Assembly (NCBI GenBank): GCA_036346255.1
Contig: CM070640.1
Coordinates: forward strand, 36,885,238 to 36,949,237
Direction of reading: 5' to 3'
DNA length: 64,000 bases
From: Ampelocalamus luodianensis
Taxonomy: Eukaryota > Streptophyta > Magnoliopsida > Poales > Poaceae
Shown: positions 50,301-59,879 of the stretch, in pieces
How the letters are laid out: each line of letters begins with the position of its first letter
How positions within the stretch are numbered: the stretch's first letter is position 1
Translations under genes and position numbers: made by a program
The notes under the pieces: generated by a model
The model's database searches: none
Told to the model about the DNA's origin: nothing
The model's input: only the letters and a program-made list of their open reading frames with translations

Positions 50301-53300
50301 AAATAAGACGTAAGGACGCAAACAATAGTCGAATTAAGTTTGACTCACGTGTACGCGGCCGATCCAGGGGCTGCGCATCGGGGGCACGATCGGTACACAC
50401 TAAATCGCCGATTCGCGGCGCGGCGCGCGAAGGCTCCACCATATGCGAAATACCAGTGATGTGTCGCCTTCCATGCTGGTATGTCCTGGATGCATTGCAG
50501 GGATATCCCGTGCGGCGCTATATCGAGCAGGAAAGTAGGATGCCATGGACACCAGATGATGTCGCTCTCGTGCAACAACTCGAACTCGTTGTGGTACAAC
50601 GAGTAGCACCTCGCCGGTCTTGCGGCGCCCAACAGCAAGCAGGCGGCCCACCGTAAGCCCATGGTCGGCGCGCGTACATGGGTCATGTGGGCCGGGTCCG
50701 TCATAGTGTGCGGGTGCGCGCTCTCGATGGTCGGCCGCCCGATAGGGAAGTGCTCCCAACTCCACACCGCAGAGAGCACGAGCGGATGGCCGAGTTAGGC
50801 GGTGCTACCGCGCGCGGCGCCACACAACCCTCAGATGTGGCGCAGGACGGCCGATCCCACCGCATCGAGGCATCGGCCCAGCCCCCGCGTCAACCAAAGA
50901 TTCGGCGATTTGGATGAAGCTGGGGTTCATAATATCGCCCTTTGTGGTTGGAAACATGACCCAACCAAAGAGCCGAGAAGGTAAGCAATGAGGTACGCCC
51001 TGCGACTCGTCAGTGCACCTGCGCGCAATTCCTAAATCGCCTCGGCCATGCCCGGGGACACCACGTGCACCCTCCGAGAGATTGGCCAAAGCGCCGCTCA
51101 AGCTCGCCTTCCAGTCCCACCCGAGGGTCCGAACAAGCGGCACACCGGATCGGAGACCAGTCAACACCGACACATCCTGTAGGGTGATCACATCTCACCC
51201 CACCGAAGTGGAAGGTGTGTGTCTCGGGCCTCCACTGTCAACAAGCGCGACGAAGAAGCTGCCGTCTAGGTGAACCGCGGCCAACTGAGACCATCCTCGC
51301 AAAGGGCAACAAGCCCGCCTCCGGAGGATCGGGGTGTAACGCTCGTCCAGCGCCCCACCCTCCCCGCCCGAAGTGTCGGGCGGAGGGCCATCCGCGTCGC
51401 CGATGAGCCACGACTTGCACGGTGGTCCTCATCGTAGAATTGGTCTAGTAGCTCCTGAGACACATGCCTACCAACACATGGATAAAGAACATTAGTGAGA
51501 ACTTCATGTTATCGCAATAACAAACTAAAATTCATCTAATTACACCTAATCACATTGCTAAAATTAGCTAAAAATATAGTCGAAATGAAATGAACTTCAA
51601 CTTCTCTGCTCTGCTCCCTTCTCTGCTCGCGGGATCAACTGCGATATGAAATTTGTGTGCTCGCCCTTCTCGCACTCTCATGCGAGCTCATCGAAATGAA
51701 CAAGTGATCGATCGACATATGAAATGAAGCTCTCTCCAATTTATAGCGAATCTTTATCCCGCGCCCGCAAATTAAGCCATAAATGTAGGAAGTGACATCG
51801 CCTTCGGTGCAAATGCGGGGAGGCTCACACTGCCGTCTTGGAGAATCAACACATGGCGAGGTGGAGGGAGGGTCCGCTCAAACAATCAACACATGGCGGA
51901 TGGAGGGAGGGCTGCTCAAACAATCAATAGTGGTGTGAATCGGTGTGAAAGAGGAAGGGCCTGTTCAAAGCTTTGTACAATCAACACGTGGTGCTTCGAG
52001 GGCTGGTTTAAATCTTTGATCAATCAATAAATGTTACTAAGGATACAGTCATACTAATTAGCGAAAACATAATTGAACGAATAAAATTATAAAAAATTAA
52101 AACATAATTGAACGAATAAAATTATAAAAATTTATAGAAATAAGTAAATGGTAGTAGAATGCCACACAAAAAAATTTCATAATTTTTAAAATCATTTAAT
52201 ATATTTTAAAATTTTCAAATCTATCCATACTAATTAACTAAACTAACTACTAATTATAATTAACTAACCTAACAACTTACTATTTATGGTGCGCATGGTG
52301 GCCATGCGGCATGCAAGCAAATAGGGGGGCGCATGACCCCATGCGCATGCAAATAGGGAATAGGGGTGGGCGCATGGCCCTATGCGCATGTAAATAGGGA
52401 ATAGGGGTGGGCGCATGGCCCCATGCGCATGCAAATAGGAATAGGGTGGGCGCATGGCCCCATGCGCATGTAAATAGGTGGGCGCATGGCCCCATGCGCA
52501 TCTGAGAGAGAGAGAGTGAGAGAGAGAGTGAGGTGGCGGGCGGGGCGGGCGGAGGTGGCGCGCGGGTTGGCCGGGCGGAGCCGATGAACCGCGCTGGTAT
52601 CGAGGCGGTCCCCGCGCTCCGATCCGGTATGCCTCCCGCGCCGTAACCGCGCACGCCCATCGCTCACGGGCTATTTCTGTTAATTACTTCCGAATGGAGC
52701 TACTTTTGAAAATAAAGTATGTTACGGGGCCAAAACAGTAAAAATTTCCAGGTGTATTGCGGGAATAAGTTTCAGCATTTCCAGTACATGATTCAATAAG
52801 CTAAAAAACTGTTGGTCACTAGATTAGCTGTAATATATAGTTGCATGCATGCATTTCAGCAAGCCATCATGTACATATTATTGCCTCTACCTGGCATGTT
52901 ATTTAGTGTACTGTTGTTGTAACGAATGGCTGGTTTTGAGGCACCCCTCGTAAGCACAGCAGGGAAAAAATTCTGACATGCTAGAAAATAAACAGGTGCA
53001 TGAGCAACATACAGCTAGTACAACTAACATAGGCAAAGTATACAAGTATATTTGATCTGTGGTCTATAAAGTATACAAGTATTTGACATTTGATAAGATG
53101 TGTATCAAATTGGCAAAGAAAACATTGAGCAAAGATCAATCCATACCTTTTGACTGAAAATCGTATCATGCTTCCTTTTTTAATCACGTGCTGTTTGTCC
53201 GACCGACTTATAAATTTTCCTCCATCTCCTTTCTGTGTTAAAAATATAAAATCCCATAAAAAGAGAAATGAAAAGTTATTAATTATTGGAGATTGATTGG

Positions 53301-55145
53301 ATTTGGTGAAAATTAATATGTATACAAAATTCTAAAAAATAGAGAAGTTCGTTAGTCATATGCTGTGTTCACCAGCCCACACGAAATGGATGATTAGACA
53401 TCTCTTTCTACAGTATAACAATAGCTTCCATAAGATGCTTCCCAATGAGTCAGAAGCTGACCAAAAAATGTTACAAAAATGTGACATTAATCATTATGAG
53501 GGACTCCATGGTGCACATAAAAACATAAAAAAGCTAAAAGAGCAAGCTCACTGGACTTGCAAGGGAGGAAATACCTTTTGACACTGTGATCCCACACAAT
53601 GACACAATTAATTAGCTTCTGATTCTTGCCACAGTTAGGATATCATAAAATAAAAACATGAAAGTTGTGCTACAGAAGCAGCTACTGTATAAAAAGCGAT
53701 ATACTTCCAACTACTAACATCAATGTGACAATAGGTGAGCTTAGGTGTTATAGTTCCGTGCATATGTGTAATGGGTGTGCATGAATGAATGAAGCAAGCA
53801 AATGCTCATATTCAAAAATCAAAAGAAATGAAGAATAATAAGAGTTGCAGATGCCTGATGATAACAACCAATTCCTGCCAAGTTCTGTTCCCACTTCCAT
53901 GGTATTTTCTTTCACTGAATACAATTCATGAAGCATACAGAAAAAAACCATGAATACTATCAATAATCAATGATTGAAACTAGAAAAATGAAGAGCCTCA
54001 TCTATATTCTATAGTCACAAGAAACAGAACAAATATAAGTTTCAAACCATTACATTATGAGAACAGTATTTTTTATCATTATGAAGAGAACAGTTGAGCA
54101 CTTGATCTTACTCTTTTGAATTTGAACTTTTCATGAATGTCATCTGACATGATGGCTACTGAGAAAACCCCTAGTACAATGGCATGAATTGATTCCTTCC
54201 CAAGCATTTCAACCTTCCCTTCTGAAGTTAGGGGGAAAAAACATCAGAGCAACAAATTTTAAACTTTTACCAGACTAGTTTTTTCATCAAACTTTGAACA
54301 AGATATGACAATTGGATTCGGCCATTAGCAAAACAACTACAACACACTTATATTACAATAGAATTCGAACATTGTGTGACATGACGGTATGGGCTGATAA
54401 AGCATTGCAGTTAAGCAGGACAGTAGAAGTACTTTGGGAAGTTAAGGGGACGCTCAATAATCCAACCTACCCAGGATCATGTCCGGCTGGGGAGAAAAGA
54501 GCAGCAGATTCGCATGCACTGGCACGCCAAAATACGGTACCAAACCATTCAGGATCTTGGCTTTCTCACCCTCGACAGTAACTTCATGAGCTAGTAACAC
54601 ACCATCAAAGCGATCTTCGTACCTGTAAAGCAATACCCATTATCGAAACTGCTCACATAAACACTGAAACTTGCAAAAAGAAAAGCTTGAAACTTGTGCC
54701 ATCTCGCGAGCACAAGCAGCATGCTATCAGGGCGTACAGCTTCTACAATTCATACACCATCTCCCTGAAACTTCTGGCCTATTATAGCTGCATCCTGCAT
54801 GTAAGCTTATTCTCCAACCACTCATAGCAGACCGTAACGTCACTAAAAAACTCATAAGCAACAAAAGCCATGCACAATCTGTTCCCCCAAAAAATCTACA
54901 GCTTTCTCCTCCAACCAAAACCGACAGATGCACATCGTTCGATTACTACACTAACTCACGTGAATCTGCTAGAACAAGAACCGGAGATGAAGTACAGAGA
55001 GGAGGGAGGGAGGGAGGCGGGAAAAGGGCGCGCACGAGAAGAGGAGGGTGCTGAGCTGTCGGGTGACAGCGCGGCGGACGTCGGTGGCGTTGGAGGGGTG
55101 CACGTACACCGTCAGCTTGGCCACCGCCTCCCGGAGCGCCTCCAT
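38309..55145 (-). CDS. RPA43-like subunit of DNA-directed RNA polymerase I
   Basis: RPA43 forms the stalk of RNA polymerase I and helps recruit initiation factor Rrn3/TIF-IA for rRNA synthesis in the nucleolus. Exons on the minus strand are 55145-55036, 54622-54471, 54221-54112, 53232-53147, 38658-38548 and 38444-38309. They sum to 705 nt and 234 aa, and every phase closes. The protein has an N-terminal RNP-like part (VAKLTVYVHPSNATDVR, VPYFGVPVHANLLLFSPQPD) and an OB-type part (EGKVEMLGKESIHAIVLGVF..., RVDTEMNCHITGSL). A basic tail follows (SGKKRSKD..., HKSRKRSVEE). Intron 4 is 14,488 bp because of the 13,971-bp Mutator-like element. Splice sites at both sides of it are intact, so the gene may still work. 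The family call rests on overall resemblance to plant RPA43 proteins. Confidence 0.85.
38778..39190 (+). repeat. Left terminal inverted repeat and subterminal array of the MULE
   Basis: The outer about 250 bp mirror the right end (for example AGTAGCTCCATTCGGAAGTA and CCACCTCCGCCCGCCCCGCC). Positions 39020-39187 are an array of CCCATGCGGC / CCATGCCGCACG words. Reading frames across it are compositional. Confidence 0.85.
39718..39885 (+). promoter_or_regulatory. Tandemly duplicated TATA promoter of the plus-strand PMD gene
   Basis: TCGTATTTTTCTCCgcTTATAAAcCCGCA (39719 on) recurs as TCGTATTTTTCTCCatTTATAAAaCCGCA (about 39814 on), each followed by CGAATCGATCATAAG-type sequence. The two TATA boxes lie about 170-265 bp before the PMD start. 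Confidence 0.55.
39997..42390 (+). pseudogene. Plant mobile domain (PMD) gene, plus strand, frameshifted
   Basis: PMD proteins (MAIN/MAIL family and their transposon relatives) share a fold once called aminotransferase-like; MAIN and MAIL1 act in silencing. Spread over three frames I see the family landmarks ACLLSALVDRWR (about 40195), DNAPEEVVGCHLIAYLLFLF and WVMFPSTQGDLVYPSYIHLA (about 40430-40560), FHNEFE (about 40895), and an HLEWYVRHTRRG-type motif near 41350. A C-terminal basic and coiled part reaches 42390 (DDVKRVARNMSRKAQR). At least several frameshifts separate these, so it is a pseudogene as read. Confidence 0.7.
42720..43274 (-). pseudogene. zf-GRF protein gene, minus strand, frameshifted
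   Basis: Reading leftward from an ATG at 43274, shifted frames show CHCGFRT, GCRYFTCGSDNDRG and CKWIEWVDQEF, which is the CxCG...RRYFxC...CxFxxW layout of GRF zinc fingers. A charged helix (KMTQEREMVEKSREEQERRR) follows. GRF fingers bind nucleic acid and occur often in plant transposon-linked proteins. A TATA-like TATATAAAGG (minus strand, about 43382-43391) lies about 110 bp upstream. Confidence 0.6.
43615..46242 (-). pseudogene. MULE transposase gene, inactive
   Basis: Reading leftward, shifted frames reveal the MULE transposase core GKYKGTILTAI... APIAFAIVENENT (about 44800-44700), a WCMRHVA motif (about 44560), HGARCGIMTTNMSEVYSGVL (about 44310) and a SWIM zinc finger NKPQLLHKPCSHVYAAC (about 43940). 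The tail is a knuckle, CELCKTHGHSF, near 43640. At about 44812 the position expected to hold the first catalytic aspartate (xDGTFL) reads GGTFL, with glycine instead of Asp, and a one-base shift follows. Together with the other shifts, the enzyme is dead. A TATA-like TATTTAAAGG (minus strand, about 46419-46428) lies upstream of the ATG at 46242. The start is tentative. Confidence 0.72.
46430..47035. repeat. GC-rich minisatellite at the centre of the MULE
   Basis: About 600 bp is built from irregular units of roughly 20-45 bp, each with GGCGAGTCC or GGCAGTCC, CCTACCGCG and (T/C)CGC(G/T)AGAG words. It yields long plus- and minus-strand frames of arginine, serine and proline that are not genes. 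It lies directly upstream of the transposase promoter. Confidence 0.85.
47036..47770. other. AT-rich spacer inside the MULE
   Basis: Composition changes abruptly from GC-rich to AT-rich here. Short repeated words (GACATGAC, GACAACACTC, CTACCT.GTCGACTTT) occur at 47530-47730. No coding sequence is evident. Confidence 0.4.
47771..47782 (+). promoter_or_regulatory. TATA-like box of the plus-strand zf-GRF gene
   Basis: GCTTATAAAAGG lies 87 bp upstream of the ATG at 47858, a typical plant core-promoter spacing. Confidence 0.5.
47858..48640 (+). pseudogene. zf-GRF protein gene, plus strand, frameshifted
   Basis: Starting MDKRRKKQWDKMTKQWGEI, shifted frames show GPCKFFKSKHPLS and FSGCTNYS (about 48110-48180). 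A DYRKWID motif (about 48325) and WTLDFYEWNDKRSHEIRRR (about 48370) follow. This is the GRF finger plus charged helix seen in the minus-strand copy. At least two shifts and several stops (47946 onward) break it. Confidence 0.55.
49090..51463 (-). pseudogene. Plant mobile domain (PMD) gene, minus strand, frameshifted
   Basis: Reading leftward, frames show QELLDQFYDEDHRAS (about 51450), AGLLPFARMVSVGR (about 51320), MITLQDVSVLTGL (about 51190), FGWVMFPTTKGDIMNPSFIQ (about 50960), LYHNEFELLHESDIIWCPWH (about 50600) and a C-terminal part to about 49500. Near 49280-49450 an internal repeat (SSGFGAHRRRSELLGFGAR) occurs. The order matches the plus-strand PMD gene, but the sequence is clearly a different paralogue. 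The start is uncertain; no ATG is in frame at 51463. A TATA-like CTATAAATT (minus strand, about 51738-51746) lies upstream. Confidence 0.7.
52260..52748 (-). repeat. Right terminal inverted repeat and subterminal array of the MULE
   Basis: The outer about 250 bp mirror the left end. Positions 52295-52505 hold about five tandem units of roughly 40 bp with GCGCATGGCCCCATGCGCATG and AAATAGG words. Each unit contains the palindromic pair GCGCATGG / CCATGCGC. Confidence 0.85.
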
Positions 55146-55659
55146 CGCGGCGGCGGCGAAACCCTAAACCCTAGACAGCGGCGGCGGCGCGAGCAAGCAG
55201 ACGGGCCAGCAGGATTCAAGCGGAATGCAACTCCGGCTGCGTGAGATTTGGACCATGACGAGTGGGGCCGAGCAGGCAGACAGACCGGTGGGGTCAGAAA
55301 CACGTTTGATGCACATGAATTGAAGCCAATGGCTTGTTTGGTTTGACGCGATGGATATGGATTGAAACCAATGGCAAAATTTGGCCTGCCAATTTTGTGC
55401 ACAGATCCAGATTTATTGGAACCACTATTATTCAGGACGCCTGATACGAGACGATAAAATCAGGAGCTCTGTTGCCTATGTGATCCCCGTCACGTGTCTC
55501 ACTTTTTTTAGTGGCTTCAACCACGTCTCCTTGACTCAGTCCTCTTTCTCCCTTTCCAGCCTCACTTTTTTTAGTGGCTTCAACCACGTCTCCTCCACTC
55601 AGTCCTCTTTCCCCCATCTTTCCCCATTTTCAATCGCATCATCTTCTCTACTGCATTCT
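55146..55659. other. 5' flank of the RPA43-like gene with a 63-bp tandem repeat
   Basis: The RPA43 promoter should lie here; CTAAACCCTAGACAGC just upstream of the ATG includes a telo-box-like AAACCCTA (55160-55167), common in plant translation and ribosome genes. CTCACTTTTTTTAGTGGCTT... occurs twice with a 63-bp period (55498-55550 and 55561-55611). Confidence 0.5.
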
Positions 55660-58066
55660 TGTGGGGATCCCTTCTCGGGATACACAGGGAAGTTCGGGAG
55701 GATCAATTTTTTTTTTGCTTGGCCGGTACTATCGCATGGGTGCCTGGTAGTACCGCATAGCATATCCCAGAGAAAGTCCTGCAGGAGCTCCTAGGGAAAA
55801 TCCCGAAGGACCACCTGGAGGTCCTGCCCCTGTGTACCGAGCTAGTCCCAGGAGACCAGATGCTAGCTCACATAGAAACACTAAGGTACAATCACAACGA
55901 CAAGGTCAAACAAAGATGGAGCAGACAAAACAAACTATAATAAACAAGACCTTATGGTCAAAGCTGGTTTACAAAGGTTTGCCACTTGGGCTTACAAAAC
56001 CGACAAAAAGAGAAACTTTGCAGCAGGGAACACAAAACGCGCAAAGGGCCAACCGGCAAACCACATGCTGTCGAGTGGAGGACGTCCTAGGCAGCTGGAT
56101 CAATAAAGAACTCCTCTTCAAAGAGGTCAGCGCCTCCCTTCACCTGATCATCTTCGAACACTGCTTTGACACAGGGTTTAAAGCCATGAGTACTTTAAAT
56201 GTACTAAGCAATTCGTAGGGAGCAATTATGCAAAAAGTATTCAGGCATTGGCTTACCAAGTGAGAGTTGTATGATTAGTTTGCACAAAGCTATGTTTGAC
56301 AATAAATAATATAATAGATTGCAAGGCAGCAAGTTAAAACAATAATACATAATTATTTAATTGATTTTTGCAAAGAGAGAGTGAGCACCAACTCACTCCA
56401 ACCCACTTTGGGGAGGTCTGGTTGCACCCACAACCAGGACCTCTCCCAAGGCCACTCTGGAGCACCCACTCCAGAGCTTAAGACCACCCTAAGGCTCCAA
56501 GAACTCCTTCTGAGCACCAACTCAGGAGCACCTTGAGCCACCCTAGGGTTCACAAAACCCCCACGGCTAACCATGGGCATCACGAGCACTCGGAGCCACC
56601 CAGAGTACTTGCCGACATCCATAATTAACCCTGGGATCACAATTTTCAGCAAAAACTACCCCCTTGCACCATTTTCACCAGACATGTACATGACCAAGGA
56701 CTTGGCTATTCGAATAGATTGCTACTCTGCAGAGGTGCACAACTTTACCTACAATTCACGACCTCTCTAGCGGGTCGGGTTCCTGTCGAAGCCCTTACTC
56801 ATTTCCGAAGATGAGTAGTCTAGAGAACGCGACAAGACCTTTACAAAGCTCTGTCATGACCTAACCTGCCCGCTAAGGTTTCTCCGTCCTATAAAGGAAC
56901 CCGACCCCCTCTTACGCCATGCAATCAGCACGCACCATCACAACAGAAACATGTTATAACATTGCTAATTATTCAGCCGAGACCACCCCCATAAAGTGAT
57001 CTTGTGGTTGCACTCAAAGGCCCGAATCAACAGAATACAAAGTTAAGTCCTTAAAACTGCTCAGGCAAGACTTCCACAGCCCCAAAGTGCAAAGCACCCA
57101 CTACTCACTCCCTGCCATCTTGCCCAAGCATAAAACCATTTTGGGTGATTAACCCTGCCAAAAGATCACCCAGCCTTTGGCACAACCAAATTAAGAAAGG
57201 TGGCCTCACACCACAGTCAACACAACAATGACATCTCACCAAAGTTGCTTAACAGTGGCACCAACCACAGGTTCCATAGTTCAATTAGTCAAGATTATTA
57301 ATGGAAAGAAGCAAGATTCACAACACCCACGGTTCTAGAGCGATGCTAAGTATAAACCTACGGACCCATGTTGGCAATAGCAAACAGTACCAACTAAAAT
57401 ACCTAAACTAAGGTCTTCCAAGGAGATCATGATAACATGTTGAGTACAAGTTACAAGGGAAGCATAATATCAAATGGGAAGAATAGCTACTACCCAAACA
57501 TTTCTTATAAAACTAGCCATGCATGATAAAGTAAAACCAAAATATGTTTGGAAAGCTAGGTTCAATATGATCAAAGGGGTCTGCGACTTGCCTTCGTCAA
57601 GCAGTGGTGGACCTTTAGTTGATATTGTCGGATCCAAGAACTCCTCAACCTCAGAATCTACACGTTCACAAAGAAAACACAATAAGCAAACAGCTAAACA
57701 AAAAGAACTACAAAGGAGACTTAAGAGAAACCAAACCAACTCAGGAAAACCAAGAAAAACAAGAAGCCCAGCACAACTCCGGGGAGCTCCTAGGGAGGAC
57801 TTGAGCACGGAGGAGCCAGGCAGAGGAAGCCAGAAATCAGAAATAAGCAAAAGGTGCCGAAGGGAGGCCTGCCCTGGCTATTTATAGGCGGAGCTGGAGG
57901 GAAAAGCAATGAGAGGGGCTCAGCAACGTGTCAATGATCGGTGTACAAAAGAACAAGGATTTGACAAGGCATTGCTATAAAAAGGAGGAGACAAGGTACC
58001 TTAAAGGTGACCACATTTAATGTGATGCAACACACATTAAATGTGCACAGACTTTTGAGGCAGAGG

Positions 58067-59674
58067 TGAAGGATCGCGTGAAGGCTACGATAGCACAAAA
58101 CAAAAATTTTACCGCGCAACCAATGAACCTCCGCTAGTAATAGATCACGAGATTACCACTAGACGCGCCGACTCGTAGCGGAAGTAGAGTCGATGTAGCG
58201 AGTTGAAGCAGTCGTAGTCGTACTTGCCGCGTGCCTTCTCCTCCTACTCCGATGAACGTCGTGAGTCGCGGATCATCCTAGTCTGATGCTTCGCAACAAC
58301 ACCTCCAAGGTATCCACACGTACGGGGCAGGGACACCACACACAGGAGTACTAGCGCCGGCGGTGTGGTTGAGGAGAGTGTGGCTATTGGGGTTTCGGTA
58401 TTTCTTCCAGAAAGATTGATCAATCATACCCCATGCCACCGCCCCTCTATATATAGGCATCTATATTGGGTCCTCAACCTGTGGTCCATTAGGAACTCGT
58501 GGCCTATAAGAATTCGGATCTCCATCCAAATCAAATCCTAGCCCTTTAAGTGTGTGACCCTATAGGTTCGTGTGTAATCGGTTGTGACTCTAAACTCTTT
58601 CCGATCACGAGTCGTCACACGGTGCCTAGCAAGACATAACGATTCGAACACACACATAATATTTCTGACGAACATTAATGCAATATGATCTACGACTGTG
58701 TCCTTATCGATTCTGACCACTCGTACTTAGTCACGACCAGTTCATAATTAGTTACAACCAGTTCGTAACTCTTTACGACCAGTTAGTACCTAACTACGAC
58801 TAGTTTGCAACTCCTTACGACCAGTTGGTGGTTATGTTCTAGTAGTCTTCAACTAGGTCGCATCTCCATACGACTTCGACCAGTCTACGACTTCAGCCAG
58901 TCTACGACTTCGGGAACTTAACGACCTGCTTGTGTATTCTCCCTTTGCGTCACGACATCTGGTTGAACTCCAGGTGAGATAACATGTCATCCATGGACTG
59001 TTCAAAACTTTCTCGATCAAGTGTCGGATAACTTCATGTGGTCGACACTTCGACCACTAGTGGCATGGCCATGCACTTTCTTTATTCGGCCACAATGAGG
59101 GGCCTAGAGACATCTCTCCTGTTATGTTAGGAGGGACAAATCCCATATCCAACTAGTCACATTCCTCCGTATGTTTCAAAGCATACCCGAAAGCTACCTT
59201 TATAACTACCTAGTTACGAAGTAGCGTTTGATAACCCCTAAGAGTGTCATTACATATGTAGGAAACCATGCTGATCTCAGGTCTAAAGATTATACATCAT
59301 CATTGCTTGAGACCAACTAACGACACATAGAATCATAACAATCTCAATAGTGTCTCAAGGTGGGTCTTATCTAACACCATGTTCTCTAACATGTGTCCAT
59401 ATTATTGATTTGATCTCTCCATATCTATGACCTGTGAAACATGATCATCAACCAATACATATGCTAGTCTATTCATATGTGTCCTCATATGTTTCCGACC
59501 AGGGAACGTTTAAGAATAATTATCGCAGAAATATAGAGTTTCACAATAAAGTCACATACTTGATGATAAATATTAACGATATAATTCTAGGAACAAGATA
59601 ACACATTATCCAATGTTATGAACATAATGTAATATAATCATCTCTATGATTGCCTCTAGAGCATATTTCCAACA
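58067..59674 (-). mobile_element. Ty1/copia-like solo LTR inside F
   Basis: On the minus strand it starts TGTTGGAAATATGCTCTAGA at 59674, a start typical of BARE/Angela/RIRE1-like copia LTRs of grasses. It ends near 58067 (TGAAGGATCGCG on the top strand). The flanks AGAGG / GGAGG are a near-match 5-bp target duplication. The left boundary is less certain. Positions 58700-58900 contain repeated TACGACCAGTT words. Confidence 0.65.
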
Positions 59675-59879
59675 GGAGGAACTAAGGGAAAAAGGGCTAG
59701 GGCTGCCAAGTGGGGTCAGTAAAACTCGGTGAACGCATCAGTCACAGGGGCGATCTCACCCGCAAGGGTGATCTTTGTAAAAGGACCATGGGCCTTGACC
59801 ACAAAGTGGTCTCAACCCGCAATGGTGGTCTTTGCAGAGGTCCCAAGAAAAAAAGGGAACCCAAATGAGAGGTCCTAAC

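Larger units (their letters stand above)
38778..52748. mobile_element. Giant PMD- and zf-GRF-carrying Mutator-like element (MULE)
   Basis: A perfect 9-bp target duplication CAGGTGTAT (38769-38777, 52749-52757) flanks a 13,971-bp element. Its inverted ends begin GAAATTTTTACTGTTTTGGC and stay similar for at least 200-250 bp. A 9-bp duplication with long TIRs is the Mutator signature. Inside, in order, are: PMD gene (+, 39997 on), zf-GRF gene (-, 43274 leftward), MULE transposase (-, 46242 leftward), minisatellite (46430-47035), zf-GRF gene (+, 47858 on) and PMD gene (-, about 51463 leftward). All frames are broken, mainly by shifts. The element is unusually rich in CG dinucleotides. It occupies an intron of the RPA43-like gene. 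Confidence 0.88.

Noticed and set aside
52295..52505. Regularly spaced repeats resembling a CRISPR array
   Set aside because: The window is a plant nuclear sequence, the spacers are repeats too, and the array lies within the inverted repeat of a MULE.
55832..57887. Two frames of 128 and 137 codons in LTR F
   Set aside because: They lie within a solo LTR and run against the LTR's own transcription direction; no domains are seen.
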